From assembly GCF_028553725.1 (NCBI RefSeq), contig NZ_CP067124.1, positions 630,001 to 694,000 on the forward strand: a stretch of DNA of 64,000 nucleotides. Reading direction: 5' to 3'. Both the position numbers and the translations under genes were made by a program. Positions 17,343 to 28,193 of this stretch are shown piece after piece; position 1 is the first letter of the stretch, and each line of letters starts with the position of its first letter. The notes under the pieces were generated by a model. The model searched no databases and was not told where the DNA came from. It saw only the letters and a list, made by a program, of their open reading frames with translations. The DNA comes from Paracoccus alcaliphilus (lineage in GTDB: Bacteria > Pseudomonadota > Alphaproteobacteria > Rhodobacterales > Rhodobacteraceae).

Positions 17343-18367
17343 CGCCTGCCTTTCGGCATCATCGCCAGCCGCAGCAGCACCCGCTCGACCAGTGCCATGG
17401 CCGGGGCCGAGGTCGAACTGCGCAGCGCCAGATCCGTATCCAGCAACTGCCGCAGCGCGTCCTCCAGCGGCCCCATCCCCCAGCTCTGCGCCTGCCGGGC
17501 CATGCGGTCGCGGCGCGGCCCGAAGACCGGAGGCCGCATCCGCGACAACCCCGCCCCCGGCCCGCCCGGATCGCAGGCGGCCAGATGCAGCGCCCGGAAA
17601 TGACGCAGCGCGGCGATGCACAGACTGACCGGAGTAATGCCCTGCCCCTCGATTCGCCGCATCAGCTGGCCGAACTCGTCCGCGCGCCCCTCGGCCACCA
17701 CATGCAGCACTTCGTCGATATCGGCCTCGATGGTTGCGGGCGCCATCAGCGCCACCTCGCCCGGAGTCAGCGGCGTCGCATCGCCATGCTTATACAGGCC
17801 GATCTTCTCGATCACCTGCCGCAGATCGCCCGGCGTCAGCGCGCGGGCCAGATCACCCAGATCGCGCATCGCATCGCGGGGCACATCGCGCAACCCGGCC
17901 TCTTCCAGCCAGCGGCCGATTTCCTCGGCCCCCGGCGGATCGTCATAGATCGGCGCGACCACCGCATCGCGATGATTTTCGAACAACTTGCGCAGGGCCG
18001 AGGATTTCGACAATCCGCCCGCCGTGACCACGATCACCGCATCGCCCGGCTGCCAGGCGCCGATCGCCGCGCCGACCCCATCGGCACCCGCATCGGGCGT
18101 ATCTTCGGCCAGAACGACGCGCTGACCGGGAAAGAATCCGACCGCCTTGACCGCATCCATCAGTTGCGCGGGGTCCTTTTTCAACCCGGCCCCCGCCAGC
18201 CGCGTCAGGCGCATTTCCTCTTCGGCGCCGGGACCGACAAGGGCTGCAACCGCCTCGGCACGTTTCAGCGATACCCGCATCGCATCCTGACCATAGATCA
18301 GCAGGGCCGGTCGTGACGGGTCGGGACGCGCCAGATAGCGCGCGATTTCCCCGCCCTTCAGTATCAT
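17339..18367 (-). CDS. holA: DNA polymerase III subunit delta
   Basis: 342 aa. The clamp-loader subunit that opens the beta clamp. The alphaproteobacterial HolA pattern is visible: an N-terminal [32 protein letters not shown], a mid-region FFPGQRVVLAEDTPDAG, and a helical C-terminal collar domain. It sits between lptE and the flavoprotein with ATGA overlaps at both ends, in the usual leuS-lptE-holA order. Essential for replication, so expected to be expressed constitutively with leuS. Confidence 0.93.
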   Translation of the reverse strand: MILKGGEIARYLARPDPSRPALLIYGQDAMRVSLKRAEAVAALVGPGAEEEMRLTRLAGAGLKKDPAQLMDAVKAVGFFPGQRVVLAEDTPDAGADGVGAAIGAWQPGDAVIVVTAGGLSKSSALRKLFENHRDAVVAPIYDDPPGAEEIGRWLEEAGLRDVPRDAMRDLGDLARALTPGDLRQVIEKIGLYKHGDATPLTPGEVALMAPATIEADIDEVLHVVAEGRADEFGQLMRRIEGQGITPVSLCIAALRHFRALHLAACDPGGPGAGLSRMRPPVFGPRRDRMARQAQSWGMGPLEDALRQLLDTDLALRSSTSAPAMALVERVLLRLAMMPKGRR

Positions 18368-18858
18368 TGCGGCAACTTGTCCGAGGCCGCGAGCAACCGC
18401 GTGACCACCTGATCGGCCAGCATATGGGCCAGCCGCTGCCGGGCATCGGCCTCGGCGGTCAGGGTCGCGATGGTGGTCTCGGTGGTCGAATAGGACGTGA
18501 ATCCGCTGACCCGCCCCTGCACCAGCACCACCCCCGCAGCGTCCCGCAGCGCGAAATCGGCGGTGCCGTTCAGCGAATATCGCGTGGTGACCTCTTCCGG
18601 CGTGATGGCCTGCGACACGACGCCGATGCTCAGCCGGTATTCCAGCTGCAATGCGCCATCCGCCTCGGGGCCCAGCCGTTCGGCCAGACGGCGATTGAAG
18701 GCGAAATCCTCGAATGTCTCGGGGTCCTGCGGGCGGATGCGGCCGAACAGCCGCCTGCCCGCCCCATCCGGCCCGTAAACCGGGGTCAGCCCGCAGGCCG
18801 CAACCGCCAGCAGCCCCAGCAGGGCCGCGCGGCGGGTGATGCCCTCAGGCGACCACAT
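18364..18858 (-). CDS. lptE: LPS-assembly lipoprotein LptE
   Basis: 164 aa. The N-terminus has a Tat-like [17 protein letters not shown] with a lipobox ending at AAC-G, so the protein is probably a lipidated outer-membrane component that plugs LptD during lipopolysaccharide insertion. The conserved start of the mature region, [13 protein letters not shown], is typical for alphaproteobacterial LptE. It overlaps leuS by 14 bases and holA by four, consistent with a single operon. Sequence conservation in this family is low, so the call leans on context. Confidence 0.9.
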   Translation of the reverse strand: MWSPEGITRRAALLGLLAVAACGLTPVYGPDGAGRRLFGRIRPQDPETFEDFAFNRRLAERLGPEADGALQLEYRLSIGVVSQAITPEEVTTRYSLNGTADFALRDAAGVVLVQGRVSGFTSYSTTETTIATLTAEADARQRLAHMLADQVVTRLLAASDKLPQ

Positions 18859-21379
18859 TGACGATCCGCCCCGGCACCACGATCAGCTTTTTCGGCGCCG
18901 CGCCCTCAAGGAACCGCTGCACCGTTTCATCGGCCAGCACCAGCGCCTCGATCTGATCCTTGGGCATGTCTTTGGGCACCGAGATCTCGGCCCGGCGCTT
19001 GCCGTTGATCTGGATCGGCAGGGTCACCGTGTCATCCTCCAGCATCGCCGGGTCGGCCTTGGGCCAGGGCGCATCGACGACCATGCCCTGACCGCCGGCC
19101 ATGGTCCAGACATCCTCGGCCAGATGCGGCACCATCGGCCCCATCAGCTGCGCCATGATCCGCAGCACGGCCCGGCGCGATTCGCCCCCGGCCTTTGATT
19201 TGCCGACGGCATTGGCCAGCTCATAGACCTTCGCCACCGCCTTGTTGAAGGCGAAACCCTCGATGGATTTCGTCACATCGGCAATGGCGCGATGGGCGGC
19301 GCGGCTCAGATCGGGATCGTCCTCTCCCTCGGCCGTCTCATCCGCCAGCCGCCATACGCGGGCCAGAAACTTGTGCGCGGCCTCGGCCCCGGCAGCGGTC
19401 CATTCCACATCGCGCTCGGGCGGGCTGTCGGACAGCATGAACCAGCGCGCGGTATCGGCCCCGAAGCCCGTCACGATATCGACCGGATCGACCACATTCT
19501 TCTTGGATTTCGACATCTTGGCCGAGGGGATGACCTGCACCGCCGTACCATCGGCCAGTTTGCCGTCCGTCACATCCTCGGGCAGGTGATAGACCGGACG
19601 CCCCCGATCATCGCGGGTCATATAGATCTCATGCGTGACCATGCCCTGCGTGAACAGCGCATCGAACGGCTCTTTCGCCGCCTCGGGCAGATGCCCGGTC
19701 TTGACCATCGCCCGGGCAAAGAACCGCGAATAGAGCAGATGCAGAATCGCATGTTCGATACCGCCGATATACTGGTCCACATTCATCCAGTAATCGGCAT
19801 CGGCCCGATCCGTCGGCGTATCCGCGCGGGGCGAGGTAAAGCGCGCGTAATACCATGAACTGTCCACGAAAGTGTCCATGGTATCGGTCTCGCGCCGGGC
19901 CGCATTGCCGCATTTCGGGCAGGTCGCCTGCCGCCATGTCGGGTGCCGGTCCAGCGGATTGCCCGGAATGTCGAAACTCACATCCTGCGGCAGCAGCACC
20001 GGCAGGTTTTCCTTCGCCTCGGGCACCGTGCCGCAGGCGTCGCAATGCACCACCGGGATCGGACAACCCCAGTAACGCTGCCGGGAAATACCCCAGTCGC
20101 GCAGACGGTATTTGGTCACACCCTTGCCCCAGCCACCGGCCTCGGCATGGGCGATGGCGGCACTGACCGCCGCATCGCCGGTCTGATCCGTATCGCCCGC
20201 GAAACCGCGCACATAGGTCACGACCTCGGATTTCAGCGGCGTGAACGGCGCATCCGCCACCAGCGCATCGGCGGCCACCTGATCCATGCCCGGCTGACCA
20301 AAACTTGCCCGGATCGCCAGCCCGTATCTGGTGGCGAATTCGTGGTCGCGTTCATCATGCGCCGGGCTGCCGAAGATCGCGCCGGTACCGTAATCCATCA
20401 GCACGAAATTCGCGATCCAGATCGGCAGTTCCCATTCCGCGTCCAGCGGGTGCCGCACCTTCAGCCCGGTATCGAAACCCAGCTTCGGCGCCGTCTCGAT
20501 CGCCTCTTCGGTGGTGCCGATCCTGCGACATTCCTCGACGAAAGCCGCGACCTCGGGATCGGCGGCGGCCAGCCGCCCGACCAGCGGATGATCCGGCGAC
20601 AGCGCGACAAAGCTGGCCCCCAGCAGCGTATCGGGCCGCGTCGTGTAAACCTCGATCTCGGGGAAATCCGGCAGATCCACCGTCTCGAACCGGAACTGCA
20701 GCCCGCGCGACTTGCCGATCCAGTTCGACTGCATCAGCCGCACCTTCTCCGGCCAGCCCTTCAGCCCATCCAGCGCCGCCAGCAACTCCTCGGAATAGTC
20801 CGAGATGCGAAAGAACCACTGCGTCAGCTCGCGCCGCTCCACCGCCGCGCCGGACCGCCAGCCCTTGCCGTCAATCACCTGCTCATTGGCCAGCACGGTC
20901 ATATCGACCGGATCCCAGTTCACCTGCGCCGATTTGCGGGTGATCAGCCCGGCCTCCAGCATGTCCAGAAACAGCGCCTGCTGCCGGGCCACATATTCAT
21001 CGTCGCAGGTGGCGAATTCGCGGCTCCAGTCGATGGACAGCCCCAGCGGCTTCAGCTGCTCGCGCATGGTGGCGATATTGCCATAGGTCCAGTCACGCGG
21101 ATGGCCGCCCTGCTCCATCGCGGCATTCTCGGCCGGCATGCCAAAGGCGTCCCAGCCCATCGGATGCAGCACCGAAAACCCCTGCGCGCGTTTGAACCGC
21201 GCCACCACATCGCCCATGGTATAGTTGCGCACATGGCCCATATGGATGCGCCCGGAAGGATAGGGGAACATCTCCAGCACATAATATTTCGGCCGCTCGT
21301 CGCGCGTGGCGGTAAAGCTGGCGGCATCGGCCCAGGCCTGTTGCCAACGGGGCTCAAGGCTGGAGGGATCATAAGGCAT
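18845..21379 (-). CDS. leuS: Leucyl-tRNA synthetase
   Basis: 844 aa class I aminoacyl-tRNA synthetase. The HIGH-type motif is [19 protein letters not shown] near residue 37 and the KMSKS loop is [13 protein letters not shown] near residue 620. A large CP1 editing domain lies between them. A zinc-type [16 protein letters not shown] is followed by [27 protein letters not shown]. First gene of the leuS-lptE-holA group. ATG at 21379 is well placed after GGGTCCGAC. Length is as usual for the family. Confidence 0.98.
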   Translation of the reverse strand: MPYDPSSLEPRWQQAWADAASFTATRDERPKYYVLEMFPYPSGRIHMGHVRNYTMGDVVARFKRAQGFSVLHPMGWDAFGMPAENAAMEQGGHPRDWTYGNIATMREQLKPLGLSIDWSREFATCDDEYVARQQALFLDMLEAGLITRKSAQVNWDPVDMTVLANEQVIDGKGWRSGAAVERRELTQWFFRISDYSEELLAALDGLKGWPEKVRLMQSNWIGKSRGLQFRFETVDLPDFPEIEVYTTRPDTLLGASFVALSPDHPLVGRLAAADPEVAAFVEECRRIGTTEEAIETAPKLGFDTGLKVRHPLDAEWELPIWIANFVLMDYGTGAIFGSPAHDERDHEFATRYGLAIRASFGQPGMDQVAADALVADAPFTPLKSEVVTYVRGFAGDTDQTGDAAVSAAIAHAEAGGWGKGVTKYRLRDWGISRQRYWGCPIPVVHCDACGTVPEAKENLPVLLPQDVSFDIPGNPLDRHPTWRQATCPKCGNAARRETDTMDTFVDSSWYYARFTSPRADTPTDRADADYWMNVDQYIGGIEHAILHLLYSRFFARAMVKTGHLPEAAKEPFDALFTQGMVTHEIYMTRDDRGRPVYHLPEDVTDGKLADGTAVQVIPSAKMSKSKKNVVDPVDIVTGFGADTARWFMLSDSPPERDVEWTAAGAEAAHKFLARVWRLADETAEGEDDPDLSRAAHRAIADVTKSIEGFAFNKAVAKVYELANAVGKSKAGGESRRAVLRIMAQLMGPMVPHLAEDVWTMAGGQGMVVDAPWPKADPAMLEDDTVTLPIQINGKRRAEISVPKDMPKDQIEALVLADETVQRFLEGAAPKKLIVVPGRIVNVVA

Positions 21380-21469
21380 GTCGGACCCTTGGCGTCATTC
21401 GTCGCCACCGGGTTTATACGGCGGCGACTGAAGGGTCCAGTGGCCCGCAACCGGACCTTCCGCCTGCCT

Positions 21470-21534
21470 CATCTCTGGTGCGCAAATATCCTCGGGGGTG
21501 AGGCCGCCTGCGGCCGAGGGGGCGGACAGCCCCC
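21470..21534 (+). repeat. Dispersed palindromic repeat, copy 2 (intergenic)
   Basis: It lies between leuS and the DUF3576 gene. It shares TGGTGC, AAATATCCTCGGGGGTG and GGGGGC-GACAGCCCCC with copy 1 at 17084-17132, but carries an additional GGCCGCC/GGCGGCC-like hairpin (21502-21515) between the two halves. Similar GC-rich elements are common between genes in this bacterial family; mobilisation mechanism unknown. Confidence 0.8.
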
Positions 21535-21552
21535 TTCACACAGCACCAGACC

Positions 21553-22023
21553 TTACAACCGGCCGTCCCGGATGCGCAATTGACGCGCGCGCGTCAGAAT
21601 CGCATCCTCGACCGCGCGCACCGTGCCGGGCTCGACCGCGCCGCCGCCCGGCCCCTGCAAGGACAGCTTCAGGCTGCGCGCATCCAGCGCCGGGTCGGCC
21701 ACGCGGATCGTCGCGCGATAGGACCGTCCCCCGCCCGGAGGCGTGCCATAGCCGGTCACGATCACGCCGGTGAACGGATCGACCGACTGGATCGGCAGGA
21801 AATCCAGCACTTCCAGACTGGCATTCCACAGATACTTGTTCACGCCGACCGAGGTATGCGGGCTCTCGTTGCTGCGGACCAGATCCCAGATCGTGCGGCT
21901 GTCGGGGTCGTACCGGTCCGATGCGTCCGAAGAGCCGCCGCGGCTGCCGCCACCGCCACATGCGGCAAGCGCGGCGCAGAAGGCCGTTGCGGTGATCAGC
22001 TTCGCGGCGCGTGCGGTGTTCAT
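21553..22023 (-). CDS. DUF3576 domain-containing lipoprotein
   Basis: 156 aa. The ATG at 22023 gives a lipoprotein signal (TATAFCAALAACGGGG, lipobox LAAC) followed by a glycine/serine linker. The body contains IWDLVRSNESPHTSVGVNKYLWNASLEVLDFLPIQSVDPFTGVIVTGY, the hallmark of DUF3576 proteins of alphaproteobacteria, and YRATIRVADPALDARSLKLSL. Function unknown; presumably an envelope lipoprotein. The ribosome binding site is GGGGGCTGGA just upstream. It is read away from the porin gene; the 284-base region between them shows no clear feature apart from both start regions. Confidence 0.9.
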   Translation of the reverse strand: MNTARAAKLITATAFCAALAACGGGGSRGGSSDASDRYDPDSRTIWDLVRSNESPHTSVGVNKYLWNASLEVLDFLPIQSVDPFTGVIVTGYGTPPGGGRSYRATIRVADPALDARSLKLSLQGPGGGAVEPGTVRAVEDAILTRARQLRIRDGRL

Positions 22024-22307
22024 TCCAGCCCCCGGATAATGTCGCGTCAGCCGCAGCTTTAACGCGGATTGCCCCGCCGCCACAAGCGCCTTGGCGCATC
22101 CCCGCCGGTGCCGCACCGCTGTCCCGGCGGCAAGCCGCAACCATTGGTCAATTAAATGTGTGGCCCATGTGCATCACAGAAATGGCTAAAGAAATCAGGC
22201 AGGCAGTGATTCCGTTGCATCATGGGGTCGAAAGGGCGAAATACCTGAATATACCCAAAGCGGCGATCCGTTCTGGGCATGAGAGAGAGACAAGAGGGAA
22301 AACGACC

Positions 22308-23303
22308 ATGAAAAAGGCTCTTTTCGCCACGACCGCCCTGGTGCTGTCGGCCGGCGTCGCCGCCGCTGACGTGACCATCTCGGGCTATGGCCGCACCGGT
22401 GTGATCTATTACGAAGACGGTGTTCAGACCGGCGGTTTCAACAATTCGCAGGTCATTTCGCGTCTGCGGATGAACATCGACGCCGCGACCTCGACCGATC
22501 AGGGCGTTGACTTCGGTGCCCGCTTCCGTCTGCAGTGGGACCAGAACAACGGTTCGCGCGGCGATGGCGGCACGACCAACGCCGGCAAACTCTACGTGAC
22601 CAGCCAAGGCCTGACCGTCGAGGTCGGTAACGTCGATACCGCGATGGACACCAACGGCCTGATCTACGCGACCGAGCTTGGCGCATTCGACCGTTCGGTC
22701 GGCGGCAACGCCCTCGGTGGGTTCTTCGCCTACGAATCGTCGAAATACGGCAACGTCAACCGCGTCGGCGTTCGCGCTCTCTATGAGATCGACAACCTGA
22801 CCGTTCAGGCGTCCTATGTCGACCCGGATCAAACCGGCGCGCTCGAAGCGTTCCACAAGGAAGAGATCAGCTTCTCGGTTGACTACGTCTGGAACGATGT
22901 TCTGGAACTGTCGGCTGCCGCCTCGCTGAACGCTGCTGGCTATGACGATCACGACGTTTACTTCGTCGGCGCCCGTTATGCGATCACCGAGCAAGCTCGC
23001 ATCGGTCTGAACTACATCGACAACGGCGACGTGGGTTCGATCCCGGGCATCGTCGGCCCGAACACGGTCAGCGACTTCGGCAAGACCATCGCCCTGTATG
23101 GTGACTACACCCTGCTGGACGGCCTGACCAACATCGAAGCCTATATCGCCAACAACGATGGCGACTGGACGCAGAAAGAAACCGACAACGCGTTCGGTAT
23201 CGGCGTCAACTACGATCTGGGTGGTGCCCGTCTGGGTGCTTCGCTCCAGCGCGACTATCAAGAGCGCGTGACCGCCGACATGGGCGTCCGCTTCAACTTC
23301 TGA
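22308..23303 (+). CDS. Outer-membrane porin
   Basis: 331 aa. A signal peptide MKKALFATTALVLSAGVAAA is followed by DVTISGYGRTGVIYYEDG, then alternating hydrophobic strands and the porin-typical C-terminal ...GVRFNF ending in phenylalanine, which directs assembly by BamA. This fits the general trimeric porins of Rhodobacter and Paracoccus. Codon use is visibly different from neighbours, with frequent CGT, GGT, GTT and TTC, as expected of a very highly expressed gene. A strong terminator follows. ATG at 22308 after AGAGGGAAAA. Confidence 0.95.
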   Translation: MKKALFATTALVLSAGVAAADVTISGYGRTGVIYYEDGVQTGGFNNSQVISRLRMNIDAATSTDQGVDFGARFRLQWDQNNGSRGDGGTTNAGKLYVTSQGLTVEVGNVDTAMDTNGLIYATELGAFDRSVGGNALGGFFAYESSKYGNVNRVGVRALYEIDNLTVQASYVDPDQTGALEAFHKEEISFSVDYVWNDVLELSAAASLNAAGYDDHDVYFVGARYAITEQARIGLNYIDNGDVGSIPGIVGPNTVSDFGKTIALYGDYTLLDGLTNIEAYIANNDGDWTQKETDNAFGIGVNYDLGGARLGASLQRDYQERVTADMGVRFNF

Positions 23304-23326
23304 TCCCCGGATCATTGGTTAAGGAC

Positions 23327-23358
23327 AGAGCGGGCCTTGCGCCCGCTCTTTTCTTTTT
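23327..23358 (+). terminator. Rho-independent terminator after the porin gene
   Basis: A nine-base-pair stem AGAGCGGGC/GCCCGCTCT (23327-23335 with 23341-23349) with a five-base loop is followed by TTTCTTTTTG. It lies 24 bases after the porin stop and 14 bases before the yggS start, so it isolates the strongly expressed porin. Confidence 0.92.
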
Positions 23359-23371
23359 GTTTGGTCGCGAC

Positions 23372-24025
23372 ATGGGACTGGAACAGATCAAAACCCGCAT
23401 CACCGCCGCCGAGACCGCCGCAGGCAGGCAGCCCGGACAGGTCCGCCTGATCGCCGTCAGCAAGGTGCAGCCGCCCGACCGGGTCGAATCCGTGCTCGAT
23501 GCCGGGCAGCGCGTCTTTGGCGAAAACTATGTGCAGGAAGCGCAGGGCAAATGGCCCGCATGGCGCGACCGCTTCAACGGGGTCGAGCTGCACATGATCG
23601 GCCCGCTGCAATCGAACAAGGCGAAACAGGCGGTGCAGCTGTTCGACGCGATCCATACGCTGGATCGCATGTCTCTGGCCCGGAAGCTGGCCCAGCAGAT
23701 CGCCGAGCAGGGCCGCAGTCCCGATCTGTTCATTCAGGTCAATACCGGGGACGAGCCGCAGAAGGCCGGGGTTCTGGCCGATGAGCTGCCGGGCTTTCTG
23801 GCATCCTGTCGCGATCTGGGGCTGGACCCGCAGGGGCTGATGTGCATCCCGCCCGAAGCCGATGACCCGGTGCCGCATTTCCGCCTGCTGCGCCGTCTGG
23901 CGCAGGAAAACGGCCTGCCCAACCTCTCGATGGGGATGAGCGCCGATTTCGAATCCGCCATCGCCGAGGGCGCGACCCATATCCGCGTGGGTTCCGCCAT
24001 TTTCGGCGCCCGCGATTACGGCTGA
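23372..24025 (+). CDS. yggS: PLP-binding protein of the YggS/PROSC family
   Basis: 217 aa. Fold-type III pyridoxal-phosphate protein involved in vitamin B6 homeostasis. The PLP lysine is in RLIAVSKVQPPDRVESVL (K in AVSK), followed by FGENYVQEAQ, LHMIGPLQSNKAKQAVQLFDAIHTLDR, NLSMGMSADFESAIAEGATHIRVGSAIFG. The ATG at 23372 was chosen because the frame upstream crosses the porin terminator. Its last 10 bases overlap the convergent L,D-transpeptidase gene. Confidence 0.95.
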   Translation: MGLEQIKTRITAAETAAGRQPGQVRLIAVSKVQPPDRVESVLDAGQRVFGENYVQEAQGKWPAWRDRFNGVELHMIGPLQSNKAKQAVQLFDAIHTLDRMSLARKLAQQIAEQGRSPDLFIQVNTGDEPQKAGVLADELPGFLASCRDLGLDPQGLMCIPPEADDPVPHFRLLRRLAQENGLPNLSMGMSADFESAIAEGATHIRVGSAIFGARDYG

Positions 24026-24519
24026 TCGACGATGATCCGGGTGCCGGGCCGCGCCCGCCGCGCGATCCAGATCAGGTCGCGGCGGGCGAAGGCGATGCAA
24101 CCCTCGGTCCCGTAACCCGGCCTGCGCCATTGATGCAGAAAGATGGCCGAGCCGCGCCCCGGCTCCGCATCCGGCCAGTTCCAGTCCGTCGTCAGGATCA
24201 GGTCATAAAGCGGGTCGGCCCGCCGCAACCGCTCGTGACTGGCCGCCAGCGGCGCGCGGGCATGGTGGTTATAGGCTGGATGGCCCGGCGCATCGCACCA
24301 CAGGTCGTCCGGCCCGATGGCCCGCGCCCATGCCGCGGGACGCGCCAGCCGGTCGGGCCGATACCACAGCCCGGTCACCCGCCAGACACCCGCCGGGGTG
24401 GCGCCGTCGCCCTCGCGCTTGGTGGCGGTGATGCCGGTCTTGCCGATGCTGCACGGAAACCGGCGGCCAAGAAACAACAGCCCCGTCGGCGTCAGCCGCA
24501 TCCCCGCCAAAGCCCGCAT
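24016..24519 (-). CDS. L,D-transpeptidase family protein (YkuD-like)
   Basis: 167 aa. The catalytic-cysteine motif is RRPGYGTEGCIAFARRDL near the C-terminus, preceded by the active-site histidine in AIFLHQWRRPG, and KREGDGATPAGVWRV is the typical substrate-facing loop. Such proteins form 3-3 peptidoglycan crosslinks or attach proteins to the wall. No clear signal peptide is seen, unlike many homologues. ATG 24519 follows GGAAAGGTGG and is preferred to 24591 upstream. Convergent with yggS. Confidence 0.88.
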   Translation of the reverse strand: MRALAGMRLTPTGLLFLGRRFPCSIGKTGITATKREGDGATPAGVWRVTGLWYRPDRLARPAAWARAIGPDDLWCDAPGHPAYNHHARAPLAASHERLRRADPLYDLILTTDWNWPDAEPGRGSAIFLHQWRRPGYGTEGCIAFARRDLIWIARRARPGTRIIVDQP

Positions 24520-24630
24520 TCCGCCACCTTTCCCCTGCCGCCCTTGCCACCTTATCGCATGTCCGCCGCCCGGTCGCAGCCGTGAAAACACCGCATTGCC
24601 TTTGCCGCGCGCGCGTGCATGATCGCGGCC

Positions 24631-25866
24631 ATGACTGCGCCAACAAGAACCGATGTGGATGTCCTGATCGCGGGGGGCGGGCTGAATGGCCCGACGCTGG
24701 CGCTGGCGCTGGCCGGGGCGGGGCTGAGTGTCGCCGTCGCCGATGCGCGACCCGCCGATGACCGTGCGGCCAGGGATTTCGACGGCCGCGCCTATGCGCT
24801 GGCGCTGGCCTCGACCCGGCTGCTGAGGGCCCTTGGCCTGTGGGACGAACTGGCCCCGCTAAGCCAGCCGATCCTTCAGGTAAAGGCATCGCAGGGCCGC
24901 GCGGGCGATGGCGCCGGGCCGTTCTTTCTGCATTTCGACAGCGCCGAGATCGAGGAAGGCCCGGTCGGCTGGATGCTGGAGGATCGTTTCCTTTATGGTG
25001 CGCTGCTGGCGGCGATGCAGGACCGGGTGCGGCATCTGCCGGGCATCGCGGTGACCGGGCAGGAACCCGGCGCGGCAGGCATCACCGCCACCCTGTCGGA
25101 TGGCAGCCAGATCACCGCGCGGGTGCTGATCGGCGCGGATGGGCGCGGATCGGGCGTGGCGGAACGTGCCGGGATCGTGCGGCGCGGCTGGGATTACGGG
25201 CAGACCGCGCTGGTCGCCTCGGTCGATCACGATCTGCCGCATGACGGCATCGCGCATCAGTATTTCATGGCGACGGGTCCGCTGGCGATCCTGCCGCTGC
25301 CCGGCAATCGCAGCAATATCGTCTGGTCGGAAACCCATGCCAATGCCCGCGCCATCGCGGCGCTGGATGACGACGGTTTCCTCGACGTGCTGCGCCCGCG
25401 TTTCGGGGATTTTATGGGCGCAATCCAGCTTGCCGGGCCGCGCTTTTCCTATCCGCTGTCGCTGAGCCTTGCGGAACGCTATGCCGCGCCGCGTGTCGCG
25501 CTGGTGGGCGACGCCTCCCACGGTGTGCATCCGATCGCCGGTCAGGGGCTGAATCTGGGGCTGCGCGACGTGGCCGCGCTGGCCGAGGTTCTGACCGATG
25601 CCAGCCGCCGGGGCGAGGATATCGGCGCCATCGACGTGCTGCAACGCTATCAGACATGGCGGCGCTTTGACGCGACTAGTCTTGCGCTGGGGATGGATAC
25701 GGTGAACCGGCTGTTTGCCAGCGACAACGCGCTGATCTCGGCGGGCCGGGGTCTGGGCATGGGGCTGGTCTCGGCCATCGCGCCGCTGCGCCGCCGCTTC
25801 ATGCGGCAGGCGGCGGGGCTGTCGCTTGATCCGATGCCCCGATTGCTGAGCGGGCAGCCTCTGTGA
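24631..25866 (+). CDS. FAD-dependent UbiH/UbiF-type hydroxylase
   Basis: 411 aa. A flavin monooxygenase of the UbiH/UbiF/Coq6 group. The FAD-binding start DVLIAGGGLNGPTLALALAGAG, the mid motif VLIGADGRGSGVAERAG (DG fingerprint) and the second FAD motif RVALVGDASHGVHPIAGQGLNLGLRDVAAL are all intact. These enzymes hydroxylate the ubiquinone ring; the exact position hydroxylated cannot be read from sequence. Another in-frame ATG at 24619 has no better ribosome binding site. Divergent from the L,D-transpeptidase. Confidence 0.92.
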   Translation: MTAPTRTDVDVLIAGGGLNGPTLALALAGAGLSVAVADARPADDRAARDFDGRAYALALASTRLLRALGLWDELAPLSQPILQVKASQGRAGDGAGPFFLHFDSAEIEEGPVGWMLEDRFLYGALLAAMQDRVRHLPGIAVTGQEPGAAGITATLSDGSQITARVLIGADGRGSGVAERAGIVRRGWDYGQTALVASVDHDLPHDGIAHQYFMATGPLAILPLPGNRSNIVWSETHANARAIAALDDDGFLDVLRPRFGDFMGAIQLAGPRFSYPLSLSLAERYAAPRVALVGDASHGVHPIAGQGLNLGLRDVAALAEVLTDASRRGEDIGAIDVLQRYQTWRRFDATSLALGMDTVNRLFASDNALISAGRGLGMGLVSAIAPLRRRFMRQAAGLSLDPMPRLLSGQPL

Positions 25867-25882
25867 CCGCCGGTCCGGTGCT

Positions 25883-27085
<1,203 letters not shown>

Positions 27086-27138
27086 CTAGCCCCAGCCCTG
27101 CCCTCTGCACAAGGTGATGCGCGAAAAGAACACGTCCG

Positions 27139-28089
27139 CTAGCTGTTTTCGGCATATTCGCGCAACTCGGCATGGCTGCGATCCAGCCGCCCCGCCAGCC
27201 CGTCGCGGATCGCCAGCCGCAGCAGGCGCCGGAACATGGCCGCATCCGGGCCGTAATCGCGCGCCTTGCGGTGCCATTTCACCAGCAGCACCGGCACCAG
27301 CGGCCAGAACCACGGCCCCGCCGCGACGCGATAGGCGATCAGCGCGTTGCGATACATGAAATAGACCTTCCACAGTGGCCGCAGCACCACCCCGCTGGCG
27401 CCCTGCCGGGCCTCGGTGTCATGCTCGAAGCGGATGCCGGGGGCAAAGCCGATCCGCAGCCCCTTGCGCCGCATGTTCAGCGTATAAAGCTGATCGTCGC
27501 CATAGATGAACAGCCGCTCGTCCGGCATGCCCACAGCCGTCAGCGCGTGGCGCGACAGAAACAGCCCGACGAAAGAGGACATATCGACCTCGACCACCGG
27601 CGCATCGGGGCGATAGGCGGCATCGGCCAGATGAAAACCGCGCCGCCCCTTGCCGACAAGCGTGTGCAGGAATTCCCTGACCCGCCAGAAGGGGTTGCGA
27701 TAGGGGCGGTTCATTTCGCAGATCTCGCCTGCGGGCGTGAATACCGCCGCGCCGATGGCGTCCCAGCCGGTCTTGTCCATCTTGCGAAATGCGGCAATGG
27801 CACCGGGCGCGGGGCGACCGTCATCATCCATCACCAGCAGCCAATCGGGATCGAGCCCCTGCACCACCTCGGCCAGCGCATGGGCAAACCCACCCGCCCC
27901 GCCCCGATTGGTGTCGCTGCGGCGAAAGGACAGCCGCGGCCCCGCCTGCCCGGCCAACCAGTCGCCGGTCCCGTCCTCCGAGGCATTGTCATAGACGAAG
28001 ATATGATCCACCGGCTCGGCCAGCAGCCGCGCAACAGTGACCTGCAACTGGCTCAGGCGATTATGCGTGACGACGACGGCTGCGATCAT
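27139..28089 (-). CDS. Family 2 glycosyltransferase, probably galactofuranosyl transferase
   Basis: 316 aa. A GT-A enzyme: MIAAVVVTHNRLSQLQVTVARLL, VYDNASEDGTGDWL, NRGGAGGFAHALAE and LLVMDDDGRPAPGA (metal-binding DDD). The acceptor half has SSFVGLFLSRHALTAVGMPDERLFIYGDDQLYTLNMRRKG, strongly reminiscent of rhamnosyl/galactofuranosyl transferases of the GlfT1/WbbL kind. The adjacent glf gene makes UDP-Galf a likely donor, which is inference. The final part has two hydrophobic stretches and a basic tail. Confidence 0.87.
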   Translation of the reverse strand: MIAAVVVTHNRLSQLQVTVARLLAEPVDHIFVYDNASEDGTGDWLAGQAGPRLSFRRSDTNRGGAGGFAHALAEVVQGLDPDWLLVMDDDGRPAPGAIAAFRKMDKTGWDAIGAAVFTPAGEICEMNRPYRNPFWRVREFLHTLVGKGRRGFHLADAAYRPDAPVVEVDMSSFVGLFLSRHALTAVGMPDERLFIYGDDQLYTLNMRRKGLRIGFAPGIRFEHDTEARQGASGVVLRPLWKVYFMYRNALIAYRVAAGPWFWPLVPVLLVKWHRKARDYGPDAAMFRRLLRLAIRDGLAGRLDRSHAELREYAENS

Positions 28090-28193
28090 GGTCTGCCTTT
28101 CCGTTTCGCGGGTGCGTGGCTTGTGCCCCTTGCGACATCCGGCAGCCTCGATAACGGTTTTTGAACGGCCAGGGTTCTGGGCGGCATCGCGCC

